64,000 nucleotides of DNA, taken from positions 59,742 to 123,741 of the forward strand of contig JAEYAO010000025.1 of assembly GCA_023456105.1 (NCBI GenBank), written 5' to 3'. The number at the start of each line of letters is the position of its first letter. Within the stretch, counting starts at the first letter, position 1. Below are positions 1-9,044 of this stretch, piece by piece. The position numbers were made by a program, and so were the translations under genes. The stretch comes from Pseudomonadota bacterium (GTDB taxonomy: Bacteria; Pseudomonadota; Alphaproteobacteria; Caulobacterales; Caulobacteraceae). The notes beneath the pieces are model-generated. The model was not told the DNA's origin, searched no databases, and was given only the letters and a program-made list of their open reading frames with translations.

Positions 1-2
1 AA

Positions 3-3000
3 CGGCGAAGCCTGGACGACTTCATTATCCACGGTGGCGGCTTCGACAGAGCGCTCTACATCCTCAACAGCAGTCGGACCGACATCGCTCTGCCGATCAT
101 GGCGGCGCGTCCGGGCGCCCTGATCCTGTACGAACAGGCGGCGCCGGTCGATCCACGCAGCATGTGCGACAGCCAGGTAGCCGATCAGCGCGCCAGCGGC
201 GGTCTGAACGCCGCGCCGAACCCTCAGAGGCTGGAAGAGACGGCCTGGAAGAAGGGCGCCGCAGCGGCGGCCCTTGCCCACGGGCTGGCCGTTGAAGGCG
301 ATTCCATCCTGGCCGGCCGCGCCGGCGTGGCGACCGTGACGCCGAGGCTTCACCGCCTGCCTGCCCCGACCACGATCGACTTCCGGCGGGCGCGAGGAAT
401 TCCACTCGATGTGGAGCTCTGGGCGGCCTTCGCTGCGGATGACGAAGGCGCCCGGCATATCCTGCAGACGTTCCGCCAGCATCGCCCGGCGGCCCGGGAC
501 AAGGTGTGGCTGGCGCTCGTCCCGGCCCACAGCACCATGAAGGAGGGGCATCTCCAGGGGCGCGTCTATGTCATGCCCAACGGGTTCACAGAGCCGTACG
601 CCGAACTGATGAGCGCTGCCTCCGCCGTCCTGATCGACGAACAATTGCCGGCCTCATCGCGTCGCCGGCTCGAAGACGATGCGCGCGCTTTCGGTCTTTC
701 GCTCCTGTCGGCGGACCTGAGCGCAAGCCGGAGGGGGGGAGACGCGGGCGCCGAGGCCGCGGCAGGCGGCTTCCACGGCTGGCCTCCGGCCGAGGACGCA
801 GCCTTCCTCGCGGCGATCGAGTCCATGCTGGAACAGACGCCGCCTCCGCTGGCGGCTTCGCCTTCAATGCTCGATCGAATTCCCGCTATGGCCGGCGACC
901 GCCGCCCGGAACCGCAGGACATCCGGGATCTTGGCGCGGCGTTGGCGCGGAACGCCGAGTTTGGCTTGCCTGGACGCATTCTGATCGACGTGACCGCGCC
1001 GCTTCGCGAGACCGCCGCCGGGCTTTCCGGCCCGACGCGGCGCTTTCTCAGGGCGCTGCTGTCCACGGAGCAGGATGTGCAGCTCGTCGCCACCGACGGA
1101 GAGGCCTATTTCACCGCCGGCGGCTTCATGAGCGTGCTGCTGGGGATCACCACCTTCCACGACGAGGCCCTGAGCTTCAGGGCCGATGACGTTCTGGTGG
1201 GCGTCGATCTTCTCGACGGCGCGACGGACGCCGAGTCGTTCGACGCGGGCGCCCGGCGTGTCCGCGTGCAGGTCGCCGACCTCGTCTTCGACCGCCCCGA
1301 TCTGAGCTCCCTGGCCGCTGCGGCTCTGATCGAAGCCGTCGATAACGAACGATCCGGCGCCCCCGCGAAGGCCGCCACCGCCGGACCGCTCCAACGAAGC
1401 GTGGTGGAAGGCGCGGTTCATATCCGTCTGCACGCCCCCACATCCCGTGCCAAGACCGCCAGCCTTGGCCCGGCGGTCGCCGCCCTGGCCAAGGCCGCGT
1501 TGGCGCCCCCGCCCCGCGCAGACAGCCGCCTGGACACCTCCTTCACCGTTCAGGGGCATGTCTGGGGAACCTACAGCCTGGCGATCGTCAATCGCCGGAT
1601 CGCCGGGGTCTTGAGCGAAGCCTATCCGGGCCGCGTCGATTTCGCGCCTGTCGAGACGGTCCCCGTGACTGATCTGACCGCGGTTCCGGACCCTGACCGT
1701 CCTCTCATCCAGTCGCTGCTGAAGCCCGCCCGCCGAGCAAAGGTCCACGCCACCGTCAGCCAACACTATCCGATCCAGCCGCCGCTCAGCCGTACCGAGG
1801 TCGGCATGGCGCTGGTGGCGTGGGAGGAGAGCCATCTGCCGCCGACCATGATCGATGCGCTGAACGGGGCCTTCGACGGCGCCTTGGCGCAGGTGCGGAC
1901 CGTTCAGAAGGCCTTGATCGATTCCGGCGTCTGGATTCCGTCGGTCCTGACCGGCCTGCCGGCCGAGATCGGCGACTATGAGGGCGCCTGCCGGCGCAAG
2001 GGTCCAGCCCGGACCTTCCTGCATGTCTCTTCGTGTTTTCCGCGCAAGGGGGTGGACGTCCTCCTAGAGGCGTGGGGCCGGGCGTTCACCGCGAAGGACC
2101 GGGTCAAACTGGTCATCAAGACCTTCCCCAATCCGCACAACGATGTGCAGGAGCGGGTTTGGGAACTGTCGCGACGCTATCCGGCGATGGCGCCAATTCA
2201 AATCCTGAACCGGGACATGGAGCGTGACGAACTGATCGACCTGTTCCGGGACGCGGACGTCATGGTTTTGCCGACCCGAGGGGAAGGCTACAATCTGCCC
2301 GCACTGGAGGCCATGGCGGCCGGCCTTCCGCTGATCGTGACCGGCCATGGCGGTCATCGCGACTTCTGCAGCCCCGCCGAGGCCCGTCTGCTCGATTACG
2401 ACTTCGCGCTGTCGGCCAGTCATGTGCGAGAGACCGTCTCCTACTGGGCGGATCCTTCGGTGGACGATCTGGTCGAAGCGCTGCGTGAACAGATCCGGCC
2501 GGACCAGCAATCAGCCATCGAGGCCCGCCGCCGCCGCGCCCTGGCCAGCGCCCGCAAGGCCGTCGATCCCCGTCGCTGGAGCCGGACCGTCGCCGACTTC
2601 GCCCAGTCTCTGGCGGGGCCTGTGGAGCGCGGGCCGGTCCGCACCAGCTGGGTGTCCACTTGGGCGATTCGCTGCGGCATTGCTGAGTACTCTCGCTTCC
2701 TGATCGAGCAGGCGTCGCCCGAGTGGCGCGAGGTATTGGAGGTGGTGGCCGACGATCGGACCGACGCGGAACCCGATTTGACCACCCACCGACTGGGCTG
2801 GAGCATGGGATGGGATTATTCATCGGAGCGGTTGCTAGAGGACATCAGTCGCGCCGATCCCGAAGCCGTCGTCATACAGCATCAGGACGGCCTGATCTTT
2901 TGGCGCGGCCTGGCGGAGTTGGCGAATGACCCCCGCATGGCGGCGCGCGTCACCGTCGTCACCCTGCACACGGTGCGCAGCCTAGACGCGCTCCCCGAGG

Positions 3001-3797
3001 ACGAGCGTCGACACGTGGTCGAGTCGCTGGGCCGCTTTGATCGCATTCTCGTGCACACCGTCGGCGACCTGAACGACCTCAAACGTCATGGGCTGATCGA
3101 CAATGTCGCTCTGTTCCCGCATGGCGCCATCCGGCCCAGCACGCCCGCGCCGGCGGTTCGCGCCCTGAGCGCGGGCTCGAATCCGGTGATCGGCTGTCAC
3201 GGCTTCTTCTTCGACCACAAGCGCATCGACCATTTGATCCGCGCCGCCGCCAAGCTGAAGCCGCAATGGCCGGGGCTCCGCCTGAGACTGGTCAACGCCC
3301 AGTTCCCCAGCCCTATCTCGGCCAGCGCTATCGCCCAGGCCAAGGCGGTCGCAGCCGAGACTGGCATGGAGGGCTCCATCGACTGGCACACCGATTTCCT
3401 GCCGGTCGAGGACATTCAGGCCCTGTTGGCAGGATGCGATCTGCTGGTTCTGCCTTACGACGAGACCGGCGATTCCGTCAGCGGCGCCGTCCGCGTCGCC
3501 ATGAGCAGCCAGGTCGCGACACTGACCACGCCGGTCAAGATTTTCTCCGACCTGGGCGACGCCGTCGCCTCAGTTCCGACCAATGAGCCTGAAAAACTGG
3601 CCGAAGCGATCAAGGCCCTCCTGGAGTCGCCGGAGGACCGTTCGGAGCACCAGAAGCGGATGCAGGCGTGGCTGGAGATGCACGACTGGAAGCGCATGAG
3701 CGCCAACCTGGAAGGCATTGTGAAGGCCTTGGCTTACGCACGCCGTCGCGAGGTTCGGCAGTCGGCGGAGGAGATGTCCGTGGTGGCAGCGGAGTGA
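3..3797 (+). CDS. Tandem-domain GT4-type glycosyltransferase, 5' end outside the window
   Basis: The frame is already open at base 3, so the gene starts left of the window; the first internal ATG is at 99. The visible part is over 1,260 residues. Counting from that ATG, one GT-B/GT4 domain spans about residues 480-850, with a donor-site motif EGYNLPALEAMAAGLPLI near 728. A second begins with WAIRCGIAEYSR near 852 and ends with a weaker donor site around LVLPYDETGDSVSGA. The first 480 residues are unclear but contain ILIDVTAPLR, which resembles the start of another glycosyltransferase unit. The likely role is transfer of two or more sugars during assembly of a surface polysaccharide on the cytoplasmic side. 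A WcbI-like gene follows 116 bases downstream, then GSCFA and kps genes, which supports a capsule role. Acceptor and sugars cannot be read from sequence. Confidence 0.85.
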   Translation, partial: RRSLDDFIIHGGGFDRALYILNSSRTDIALPIMAARPGALILYEQAAPVDPRSMCDSQVADQRASGGLNAAPNPQRLEETAWKKGAAAAALAHGLAVEGDSILAGRAGVATVTPRLHRLPAPTTIDFRRARGIPLDVELWAAFAADDEGARHILQTFRQHRPAARDKVWLALVPAHSTMKEGHLQGRVYVMPNGFTEPYAELMSAASAVLIDEQLPASSRRRLEDDARAFGLSLLSADLSASRRGGDAGAEAAAGGFHGWPPAEDAAFLAAIESMLEQTPPPLAASPSMLDRIPAMAGDRRPEPQDIRDLGAALARNAEFGLPGRILIDVTAPLRETAAGLSGPTRRFLRALLSTEQDVQLVATDGEAYFTAGGFMSVLLGITTFHDEALSFRADDVLVGVDLLDGATDAESFDAGARRVRVQVADLVFDRPDLSSLAAAALIEAVDNERSGAPAKAATAGPLQRSVVEGAVHIRLHAPTSRAKTASLGPAVAALAKAALAPPPRADSRLDTSFTVQGHVWGTYSLAIVNRRIAGVLSEAYPGRVDFAPVETVPVTDLTAVPDPDRPLIQSLLKPARRAKVHATVSQHYPIQPPLSRTEVGMALVAWEESHLPPTMIDALNGAFDGALAQVRTVQKALIDSGVWIPSVLTGLPAEIGDYEGACRRKGPARTFLHVSSCFPRKGVDVLLEAWGRAFTAKDRVKLVIKTFPNPHNDVQERVWELSRRYPAMAPIQILNRDMERDELIDLFRDADVMVLPTRGEGYNLPALEAMAAGLPLIVTGHGGHRDFCSPAEARLLDYDFALSASHVRETVSYWADPSVDDLVEALREQIRPDQQSAIEARRRRALASARKAVDPRRWSRTVADFAQSLAGPVERGPVRTSWVSTWAIRCGIAEYSRFLIEQASPEWREVLEVVADDRTDAEPDLTTHRLGWSMGWDYSSERLLEDISRADPEAVVIQHQDGLIFWRGLAELANDPRMAARVTVVTLHTVRSLDALPEDERRHVVESLGRFDRILVHTVGDLNDLKRHGLIDNVALFPHGAIRPSTPAPAVRALSAGSNPVIGCHGFFFDHKRIDHLIRAAAKLKPQWPGLRLRLVNAQFPSPISASAIAQAKAVAAETGMEGSIDWHTDFLPVEDIQALLAGCDLLVLPYDETGDSVSGAVRVAMSSQVATLTTPVKIFSDLGDAVASVPTNEPEKLAEAIKALLESPEDRSEHQKRMQAWLEMHDWKRMSANLEGIVKALAYARRREVRQSAEEMSVVAAE

Positions 3798-3913
3798 CAA
3801 GGGAACCCTTTGGGTTTGTTCAAATTAGAAGATGAGGAAGCAGTCGCCCTTGGATCATTGTCCGAGCACCTGGCGGGCTTTTTCATCTGCATAGGTCTGG
3901 CGGAAGGCGTGAA

Positions 3914-4909
3914 ATGACGGGAATGTCGAAAGCGTTGCATTCCCTCAAAAGAGGCGTGCTGACGCGTATTCCGAGGAGCGGACGCAAGGCCGAATCGGCG
4001 AGAGCTATCCCGATCGAAAGCTCAGGAACATTCCGCGAAGACAGCGTGTCCGCATCTTCGTTCGAAGAAAAATGGCTGCTGATCTCGAACTGCCAGACCC
4101 ACGGCTTGGCCAGGGCGCTGCAGATGGTCAACTCCAACTTCAGTGTCACGCCGATGGACTATTGGACCGCTATCCGCGATCCTGAGGCGGCGCGACGCGA
4201 AGCGCTCGAAGGGGGGTATTTTCGCGTCCTGGTCTCCCCGGAGATCGAGGAGGCCGGCATTGATCTGACCGGAGCGCCGCACCTGACCCGCATCCCGCGC
4301 GTGGTCTTCACCGCCTACCACCCTGACTGCGTCTATGGCCTCAGCGATGGGAAGCAGGCAAAGGGGCCGCTGGACGCCTATCATTCGATGATCGTCATGG
4401 CGGCGCACCGCAAGGGCATGAAGGCCGAAGACGCCCAGCGCCTGTTCAACGGCGCCTTCTTCGAGAAGGTCGGCTATATGGACTACTGGGTTCCCCAGCG
4501 TAACCGCCTGGTCGCCGAATACGCCCGGTTCGGCCTGGACATCAGCGTCGGCGTCCGCCGCTGGGGCCGGACCTCGGCGTTCATGCACACGGTGGACCAC
4601 CCCAAGATGACGTGCCTTTACGACATCGCCCGCGCCATCTTTGCCTCGATGTGCGTGCCCGACCAAGGGGCCGACATCATCCCGCCCGACAATCTGTGCT
4701 CGGGCGTCTCCTTCGCGGTCTATCCTGAGGTCGGCGAGGCCTTGGGCGTGCCGGGCGGCTATCGCTTCAAGCGCTTCAACGACTATCATCATATCGGGCT
4801 CGAGCAGTTCATCGCCGAGAGCTATCGGGGCTATGACGCCCTGCCCGAGATCCGGCCGGACGACGGGTCCATGCCCGCCTTCAACCGCGTCCTGGAGGCC
4901 ATCGGATGA
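3914..4909 (+). CDS. WcbI-like polysaccharide biosynthesis protein (putative acyl/acetyltransferase)
   Basis: This 331-residue protein has the WcbI signature near residue 55 (LLISNCQTHGLARAL), then a conserved block with VVFTAYHPDCVYGL and a C-terminal half with FKRFNDYHHIGLEQF. WcbI was first described from the Burkholderia pseudomallei capsule locus and is thought to modify capsule sugars, probably by acyl transfer; the exact reaction is not settled. The start ATG follows GGAAGG at a good distance. The stop overlaps the next gene's start as ATGA (4906-4909), so the two are translationally coupled. Position between a large glycosyltransferase and capsule export genes supports a polysaccharide-decorating role. 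The first 45 residues are basic and low complexity and have no counterpart I recognise. Confidence 0.8.
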   Translation: MTGMSKALHSLKRGVLTRIPRSGRKAESARAIPIESSGTFREDSVSASSFEEKWLLISNCQTHGLARALQMVNSNFSVTPMDYWTAIRDPEAARREALEGGYFRVLVSPEIEEAGIDLTGAPHLTRIPRVVFTAYHPDCVYGLSDGKQAKGPLDAYHSMIVMAAHRKGMKAEDAQRLFNGAFFEKVGYMDYWVPQRNRLVAEYARFGLDISVGVRRWGRTSAFMHTVDHPKMTCLYDIARAIFASMCVPDQGADIIPPDNLCSGVSFAVYPEVGEALGVPGGYRFKRFNDYHHIGLEQFIAESYRGYDALPEIRPDDGSMPAFNRVLEAIG

Positions 4910-5949
4910 CGAATCCCTACAAGGGTCTGCCCGACCATCAGTTCTGGCGGCGCGGCGTTGCGGGGGTCGAGCACCATCGGCTGGATCCGATCGTTGCGCC
5001 CAAGTTCCGCATCGGCCGCACCGACCGGGTCGCCACCGCAGGCAGCTGCTTCGCCCAGCACATCGCCAAGCGCCTGGCGCGGACGGGCTTCAACTATTTC
5101 GTCACCGAGGACGGCGCCGATCTGACGCCCCAGCAACGGGCGAAGCGGAACTTCGGCGTCTATTCCGCCCGCTACGGCAATCTCTACACCACCACCCAGC
5201 TGCGCCAGCTGTTCCAGGAAGCCTTCGACCACCGCCAGCCGGAGGACCGGGCGTTCCGCCGCCCGGACGGTCGCTTCGTCGACGCCTTCCGCCAACAGAT
5301 CGAGCCGGACGGCCACGAGACCGTCGAGGCCGTGGCCCAGGCGCGCGCCGAACATCTGGAGGCGGTCCGCCGGATGTTCCTGGAGTGCGACATCTTCGTC
5401 TTCACCCTGGGTCTGACCGAGGCGTGGCGCTCCCGGTCGGACCAGTCCGTCTATCCGATCGCGCCCGGCGTCGTCGGCGACGGCTTCGACCCGGATCGGC
5501 ACGAATTCGTCAACTTCGACCTGGCCGCCGTCGAGGGCGACCTGGAAGCCTTCCTGGCGGACCTGAAGCGGCTCAATCCCGGCGTGCGGGTGCTCCTGAC
5601 GGTGTCGCCGGTGCCGCTGATCGCCACCTATGAGCCGCGCCACGTCCTGGTCTCGACCACCTACAGCAAGTCGGTCCTGCGGGTCGCCGCCGAACAGGTC
5701 ATGCGCCGCCACGACTGGGTCGACTACTTCCCCTCCTACGAAATCATCACCGGCAGCTACGCCGGCGGCCTCTATTACGAGGACGACTTCCGCGAGGTGA
5801 ACAATCTCGGCGTCGCCCACGCCATGCGCTGCTTCCTGCGCAACTACACCGAGGGCGGCGCGCGCCAGGACGACGCGGCCGCCGAGGTCGCCGCCCGCCG
5901 CACCACCGACATCGTCTGCGATGAGGAAGCGATAGCTGCGACGGTCTAG
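4906..5949 (+). CDS. GSCFA domain protein (SGNH-hydrolase-like)
   Basis: This 347-residue protein carries the family-defining motif near residue 45 (ATAGSCFAQHIAKRL), followed by FGVYSARYGNLYTTTQLRQL and LGLTEAWRS, all typical of GSCFA proteins. The family is assigned to the SGNH/GDSL hydrolase fold; the Ser in GSCFA would be the nucleophile, with a candidate Asp/His pair further on. Such proteins often sit in polysaccharide or O-antigen loci and are suspected esterases or acyltransferases. Its ATG lies inside the last codons of the WcbI-like gene (ATGA overlap), so it is probably made together with it and may act on the same polymer. It ends convergently against a broken sulfotransferase gene. 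The fold call is good; the substrate is unknown. Confidence 0.85.
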   Translation: MTNPYKGLPDHQFWRRGVAGVEHHRLDPIVAPKFRIGRTDRVATAGSCFAQHIAKRLARTGFNYFVTEDGADLTPQQRAKRNFGVYSARYGNLYTTTQLRQLFQEAFDHRQPEDRAFRRPDGRFVDAFRQQIEPDGHETVEAVAQARAEHLEAVRRMFLECDIFVFTLGLTEAWRSRSDQSVYPIAPGVVGDGFDPDRHEFVNFDLAAVEGDLEAFLADLKRLNPGVRVLLTVSPVPLIATYEPRHVLVSTTYSKSVLRVAAEQVMRRHDWVDYFPSYEIITGSYAGGLYYEDDFREVNNLGVAHAMRCFLRNYTEGGARQDDAAAEVAARRTTDIVCDEEAIAATV

Positions 5950-5951
5950 GG

Positions 5952-6345
5952 TCATCCCCGCCGGGCGCGCTGCGCCTCATAGAAGCGCACGTCCTCGGCC
6001 AGCAGATCGGCCAGACCCGCCATGCGGCGCATGTCGGCGCGGATCGCCGCCCTTTCCCCGTCGCCGCTGGCGGTGGGATCGTCGTGTCGGTCCGGCTCCA
6101 GCTCCAGGCCGGCGATGGCGTTCAAGCGTGCCATCTCCGGCCCGCGGGTCTCATGAAAGCCGATGAAGTCGAACCGCTCCATGTCGTAGCCCCCGAAGAA
6201 GGTGTCCGAGCTCAGGCCGCGAATCGGCGGCCAGGTCGCGAATTCCTCGATCGTCGGCTGTCGTCCAGGAACCGGCGGTGCAGCGCCTGTCCCTCGTGCG
6301 GCATGGTGCGCCAGAAAAAATAGAACGACAGCAACATCGGCCGGG
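5952..6345 (-). pseudogene. Sulfotransferase remnant, N-terminally truncated and frameshifted
   Basis: Reading right to left, one frame gives LLSFYFFWRTMPHEGQALHR and then breaks at about 6262; shifting by one base continues with TIEEFATWPPIRGL, SDTFFGGYDMERFDFIGFHE and a normal C-terminus ending at 5952. Joined, the pieces look like the last two-thirds of a sulfotransferase family 2 domain: the FFWR segment resembles the helix after the 3'-PAPS-binding arginine. The PAPS phosphate-binding loop and start codon are absent. The sequence begins right after the stop codon of the neighbouring gene (about 6348). It therefore looks like a deletion remnant plus a single-base indel. It suggests that the capsule was once sulfated, or that this cluster was cut from a larger one. 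A sequencing error could explain the indel but not the missing N-terminus. Confidence 0.7.
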
Positions 6346-6347
6346 CC

Positions 6348-7181
6348 TTAGTCCGAAATCCTCTCGATCGTGGCGCCGTGAAAATGGACCTGTCCGTGGA
6401 ACGCCCCCTCATGCAAGAACAGTCGAGCTTCGCTGGCCTCGTGTCTTGGCCATTCGTGTTCCAGGGCGATCTCGAATAGACCTGCTCTTCCAGGCGAAAA
6501 CTCATGCGCGGCGTATGAATCGCCGCTGCCCCAGTGTATCTCATAGCGCTTCGGGGCCGCGTCCTGATCAAAGCCCAGCCGAATAGTGGCCCGCCAGACT
6601 CCGGGCGTCAGGAAGATGTAAGGACCGAAGACGACAAGCCGAGGCCGGCCGGTTATATCGACCACCCCCACAGAGTCGCTGACGGTTTTCCAACCTGCGT
6701 AATGGAAGACTGCTGGCGACCATTGGGCGCGACCCTGGTCAAGAAACCGCAACGCATTGCGGAAGGTGTCCTCGAGCGGACTGAGCGGTCGCTCTGATCT
6801 CTCCGGCGTTGGCGTGTTGGCGAACGGCTCGGGCAGCCGATCCAAGCCTAGGCGGACACGTTGGCCCTCAAAACTATGCGCTGCGGCGATCTTTCGCGTC
6901 ACATCAAGAATGCGAAACGGCCGTTGCCCATCCTCGCACCCTTCAAGGCCTACGAAGGGAGAGCCGAGAAGAACGACCGTGTCCGCCGGCTGCGCCCCTG
7001 CAAGACGGGCGACATCCAAATCCTGGGCCAGACCGACGCTTCCGTGAGGAACCGTCTCGGTCCCTGCGAGGACTTCCACCACAGGCACGCCTTGCGCCGA
7101 CGCCTGCTGCAGAAGGGCGCGCCGCCAATCATCCGCCTCCTCGGCCGGCGGCAGAACGTACCAACGGAAAGGCAGGCTCAT
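6348..7181 (-). CDS. Capsule-locus protein of unknown function
   Basis: I do not recognise a family. The start chosen (MSLPFRWY, 7181) shares one base with the kpsT-like stop as TGATG, giving 277 residues; a start six codons earlier is possible. The N-terminal part (about 1-110) alternates short hydrophobic strands and helices, with VVLLGSPFVG in the middle. Residues about 150-277 are rich in aromatic beta strands (RLVVFGPYIFLTPGVWRATI and AFHGQVHFHGATIERI), suggesting a jelly-roll or carbohydrate-binding beta sandwich. There is no signal peptide or membrane segment, so it is probably cytoplasmic. It is the last intact gene of the minus-strand kpsM-E-T run and is probably translated with the ATPase. 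A role in recognising or modifying polymer before export is an inference from place only. Confidence 0.7.
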   Translation of the reverse strand: MSLPFRWYVLPPAEEADDWRRALLQQASAQGVPVVEVLAGTETVPHGSVGLAQDLDVARLAGAQPADTVVLLGSPFVGLEGCEDGQRPFRILDVTRKIAAAHSFEGQRVRLGLDRLPEPFANTPTPERSERPLSPLEDTFRNALRFLDQGRAQWSPAVFHYAGWKTVSDSVGVVDITGRPRLVVFGPYIFLTPGVWRATIRLGFDQDAAPKRYEIHWGSGDSYAAHEFSPGRAGLFEIALEHEWPRHEASEARLFLHEGAFHGQVHFHGATIERISD

Positions 7182-7855
7182 CACGCCGCCCTCAGCCATG
7201 TGTACACGTCGACAGCCTCGGACACGTCGCTGAACATCTTGGCGCGTCCGCTCTCAATCACCAGGGCGGTGTCGCAGTAGCTCGCAACAAGGTGGACGTC
7301 GTGAGAAGCCATCAAGAACGCGCGGTTGGCGCGATGCTGAAACAGCTCCTCCTGGCACTTGCGCTGGAATCTGGCGTCGCCCACCGCAACAAGCTCATCA
7401 ATGAGGTAGCAGTCGAACTCGATCGCCAACGAAAGCCCGAACGCAAGGCGAGCGCGCATCCCGGAGGAATAGTGCTTGACCGGCCGACGCAACGCCGATC
7501 CGAGTTCGGCGAAATCGTCCACGCGGTCACGCATCTCCTTGTAATCGCGCTCATAGAGGCGGGAGAGGAAACGAATATTGTCAAGGCCTGAAAGGCTGCC
7601 CTGGAATCCACCATGGAAGCCGATAGGCCATGAGGACGACATCCGCCACGCGATGCCTCCCTCGGACGGGCGGTCCACGCCGCCGAGCATCCGGATCAGG
7701 GATGACTTGCCCTGTCCGTTACGGCCCAAGATCGCCAGCCTTCCATCTCTTTTGAGAGAGAAGCTCAGGTTGGTGAACAGCGGCTTGGCCGCACCGCGAA
7801 ACGTCCGACTGAGGTTGTCGACACGAAGCCCTACCTCGGTTTGCGCACCCTGCAT
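7181..7855 (-). CDS. kpsT: KpsT-like capsular polysaccharide export ATPase
   Basis: This is the ATP-binding subunit of an ABC-2 polysaccharide exporter that drives finished polymer across the inner membrane together with the KpsM-like protein encoded two genes upstream. The start at 7855 (MQGAQTEV) overlaps the stop of the kpsE-like gene as TAATG and gives 224 residues, the usual KpsT length. Walker A is GRNGQGKSS at about 44-52, with Gln where Ala is usual. The ABC signature is YSSGMRARLAFG, and Walker B ends in LIDELVAVGD. A switch His follows in MASHD. An upstream ATG at 7897 would add 14 residues inside the previous gene and is unlikely. The order kpsM-kpsE-kpsT matches group 2/3 capsule export operons. 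Confidence 0.92.
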   Translation of the reverse strand: MQGAQTEVGLRVDNLSRTFRGAAKPLFTNLSFSLKRDGRLAILGRNGQGKSSLIRMLGGVDRPSEGGIAWRMSSSWPIGFHGGFQGSLSGLDNIRFLSRLYERDYKEMRDRVDDFAELGSALRRPVKHYSSGMRARLAFGLSLAIEFDCYLIDELVAVGDARFQRKCQEELFQHRANRAFLMASHDVHLVASYCDTALVIESGRAKMFSDVSEAVDVYTWLRAA

Positions 7856-9021
7856 TAATCTTGCCGATGCTCGCGGACGCCCGCCAAGACCAACCATCCA
7901 ATGCCGTAGAGCAGCAGCGACGTCGCCAGTACCACCAGGATGGAGATCAATCGGCGCGGCTGGCTCGGGCGATCCGGCAAACTCGGGTTGACGACTCGTT
8001 CCAAGTACAGCTTCTGTCGACGGGCTTCTTGTTCAGCGCTCAAGAGCGTCGCCGTGGCCTGGGTCAGCTCTCGGTCGGCCAGTTCACGCTGAAGCATCAG
8101 ATCTTCGTAAGCTCCAAGCTTGCCCGCAAGCGAGTCGGCAGAACCAGCGATCTTGGCTCGCTCGGCCTCAATCTGCCGTTCGTAGGCGGCGATTCGATTA
8201 TCCAGGAGCGGCAGCTGCGGGCTGCTGGGCGCTTCCGCCGCCAGCTGAGCGCGCTCTGCCCGCAAAGTTGCGACCGTCGCGAGAAGATTGCCGATCAATT
8301 GACCGCCCTCCGTGGCCGAACGCGCAGGATCGATAAACTGTTCGCGATTCCGGAACGTCGTCAGCTGTTCCTGAGCAACCGTGAGCCGTTGACGGGCTTC
8401 GTCTCGTACCGCACGAGCATCGCTGACAGCGTCAGCGGCGGCGCGGTCATTGAGACGATTCACCAGCCGTTCGCCCCCATTAAGCAGAGCTTCAGCAAGG
8501 CGTTGCGCATCGGCGGGCGCAAAGCCTTGAACACGGAGCGTGCTGATGCCCGTCGTTGAATCATAGCCAATGCTGACGAAGCGGGACAATGCAGCTTCCA
8601 GCGAGCGATCCGACCGATCCTCGCCTAGCCTCGGCCACCCCGTGATCACATCGCCCCCCCGCGGCCGCAGCATCGAAGACAGGTCGAAACGCCGCTTCAA
8701 TTCCTCAATGCTGTCCTGCGAGAGCGCATATTCGTGGACCGCGAAGGCATCGGTGGAGGTGGTCGATAAGCCTACACCCTGCAGGGCGAAGCCCAAAGAT
8801 GTAGGTTGTGGCTGATTGGCTGCCCGGACGATGAAGCGGGCTTCCGAGACGTAGCGCGGCGATGCGATCAGCAAGAAATAGATGGCCGCCACGAGCGTCG
8901 GGAGAACGACCACCACCACAAAAGCGAGCGGGATCTTGCGCCACCACGGCGTCGCCGCATGGGACGACGTCAGCAGGTCCGGCAGCGGACCGACGTAGTT
9001 GAGCTTACGGTCGTTCATCAT
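7855..9021 (-). CDS. kpsE: KpsE-like capsule polysaccharide export inner-membrane protein
   Basis: This polysaccharide co-polymerase-type protein has 388 residues. One membrane helix lies near residues 30-55 (PLAFVVVVVLPTLVAAIYFL) and a second near 358-380 (ISILVVLATSLLLYGIGWLV). The long periplasmic part between them contains the family's Wzz-like start (SPRYVSEARFIVRA) and an extended coiled coil from about 190 to 330. Proteins of this kind link the ABC exporter to the outer-membrane channel and may set chain length. The gene is 23 bases downstream of the kpsM-like stop and overlaps the kpsT-like start, so the three form one transcription unit. No KpsD/Wza-type outer-membrane channel gene is visible in the window. 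Confidence 0.9.
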   Translation of the reverse strand: MMNDRKLNYVGPLPDLLTSSHAATPWWRKIPLAFVVVVVLPTLVAAIYFLLIASPRYVSEARFIVRAANQPQPTSLGFALQGVGLSTTSTDAFAVHEYALSQDSIEELKRRFDLSSMLRPRGGDVITGWPRLGEDRSDRSLEAALSRFVSIGYDSTTGISTLRVQGFAPADAQRLAEALLNGGERLVNRLNDRAAADAVSDARAVRDEARQRLTVAQEQLTTFRNREQFIDPARSATEGGQLIGNLLATVATLRAERAQLAAEAPSSPQLPLLDNRIAAYERQIEAERAKIAGSADSLAGKLGAYEDLMLQRELADRELTQATATLLSAEQEARRQKLYLERVVNPSLPDRPSQPRRLISILVVLATSLLLYGIGWLVLAGVREHRQD

Positions 9022-9044
9022 TTTAGCAAGAACCGGTTCATTCT

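Noticed and set aside
3798..3830. Small AACCC/GGGTT hairpin after the first glycosyltransferase gene
   Set aside because: Five-base stem and no T run; too weak to call a terminator.
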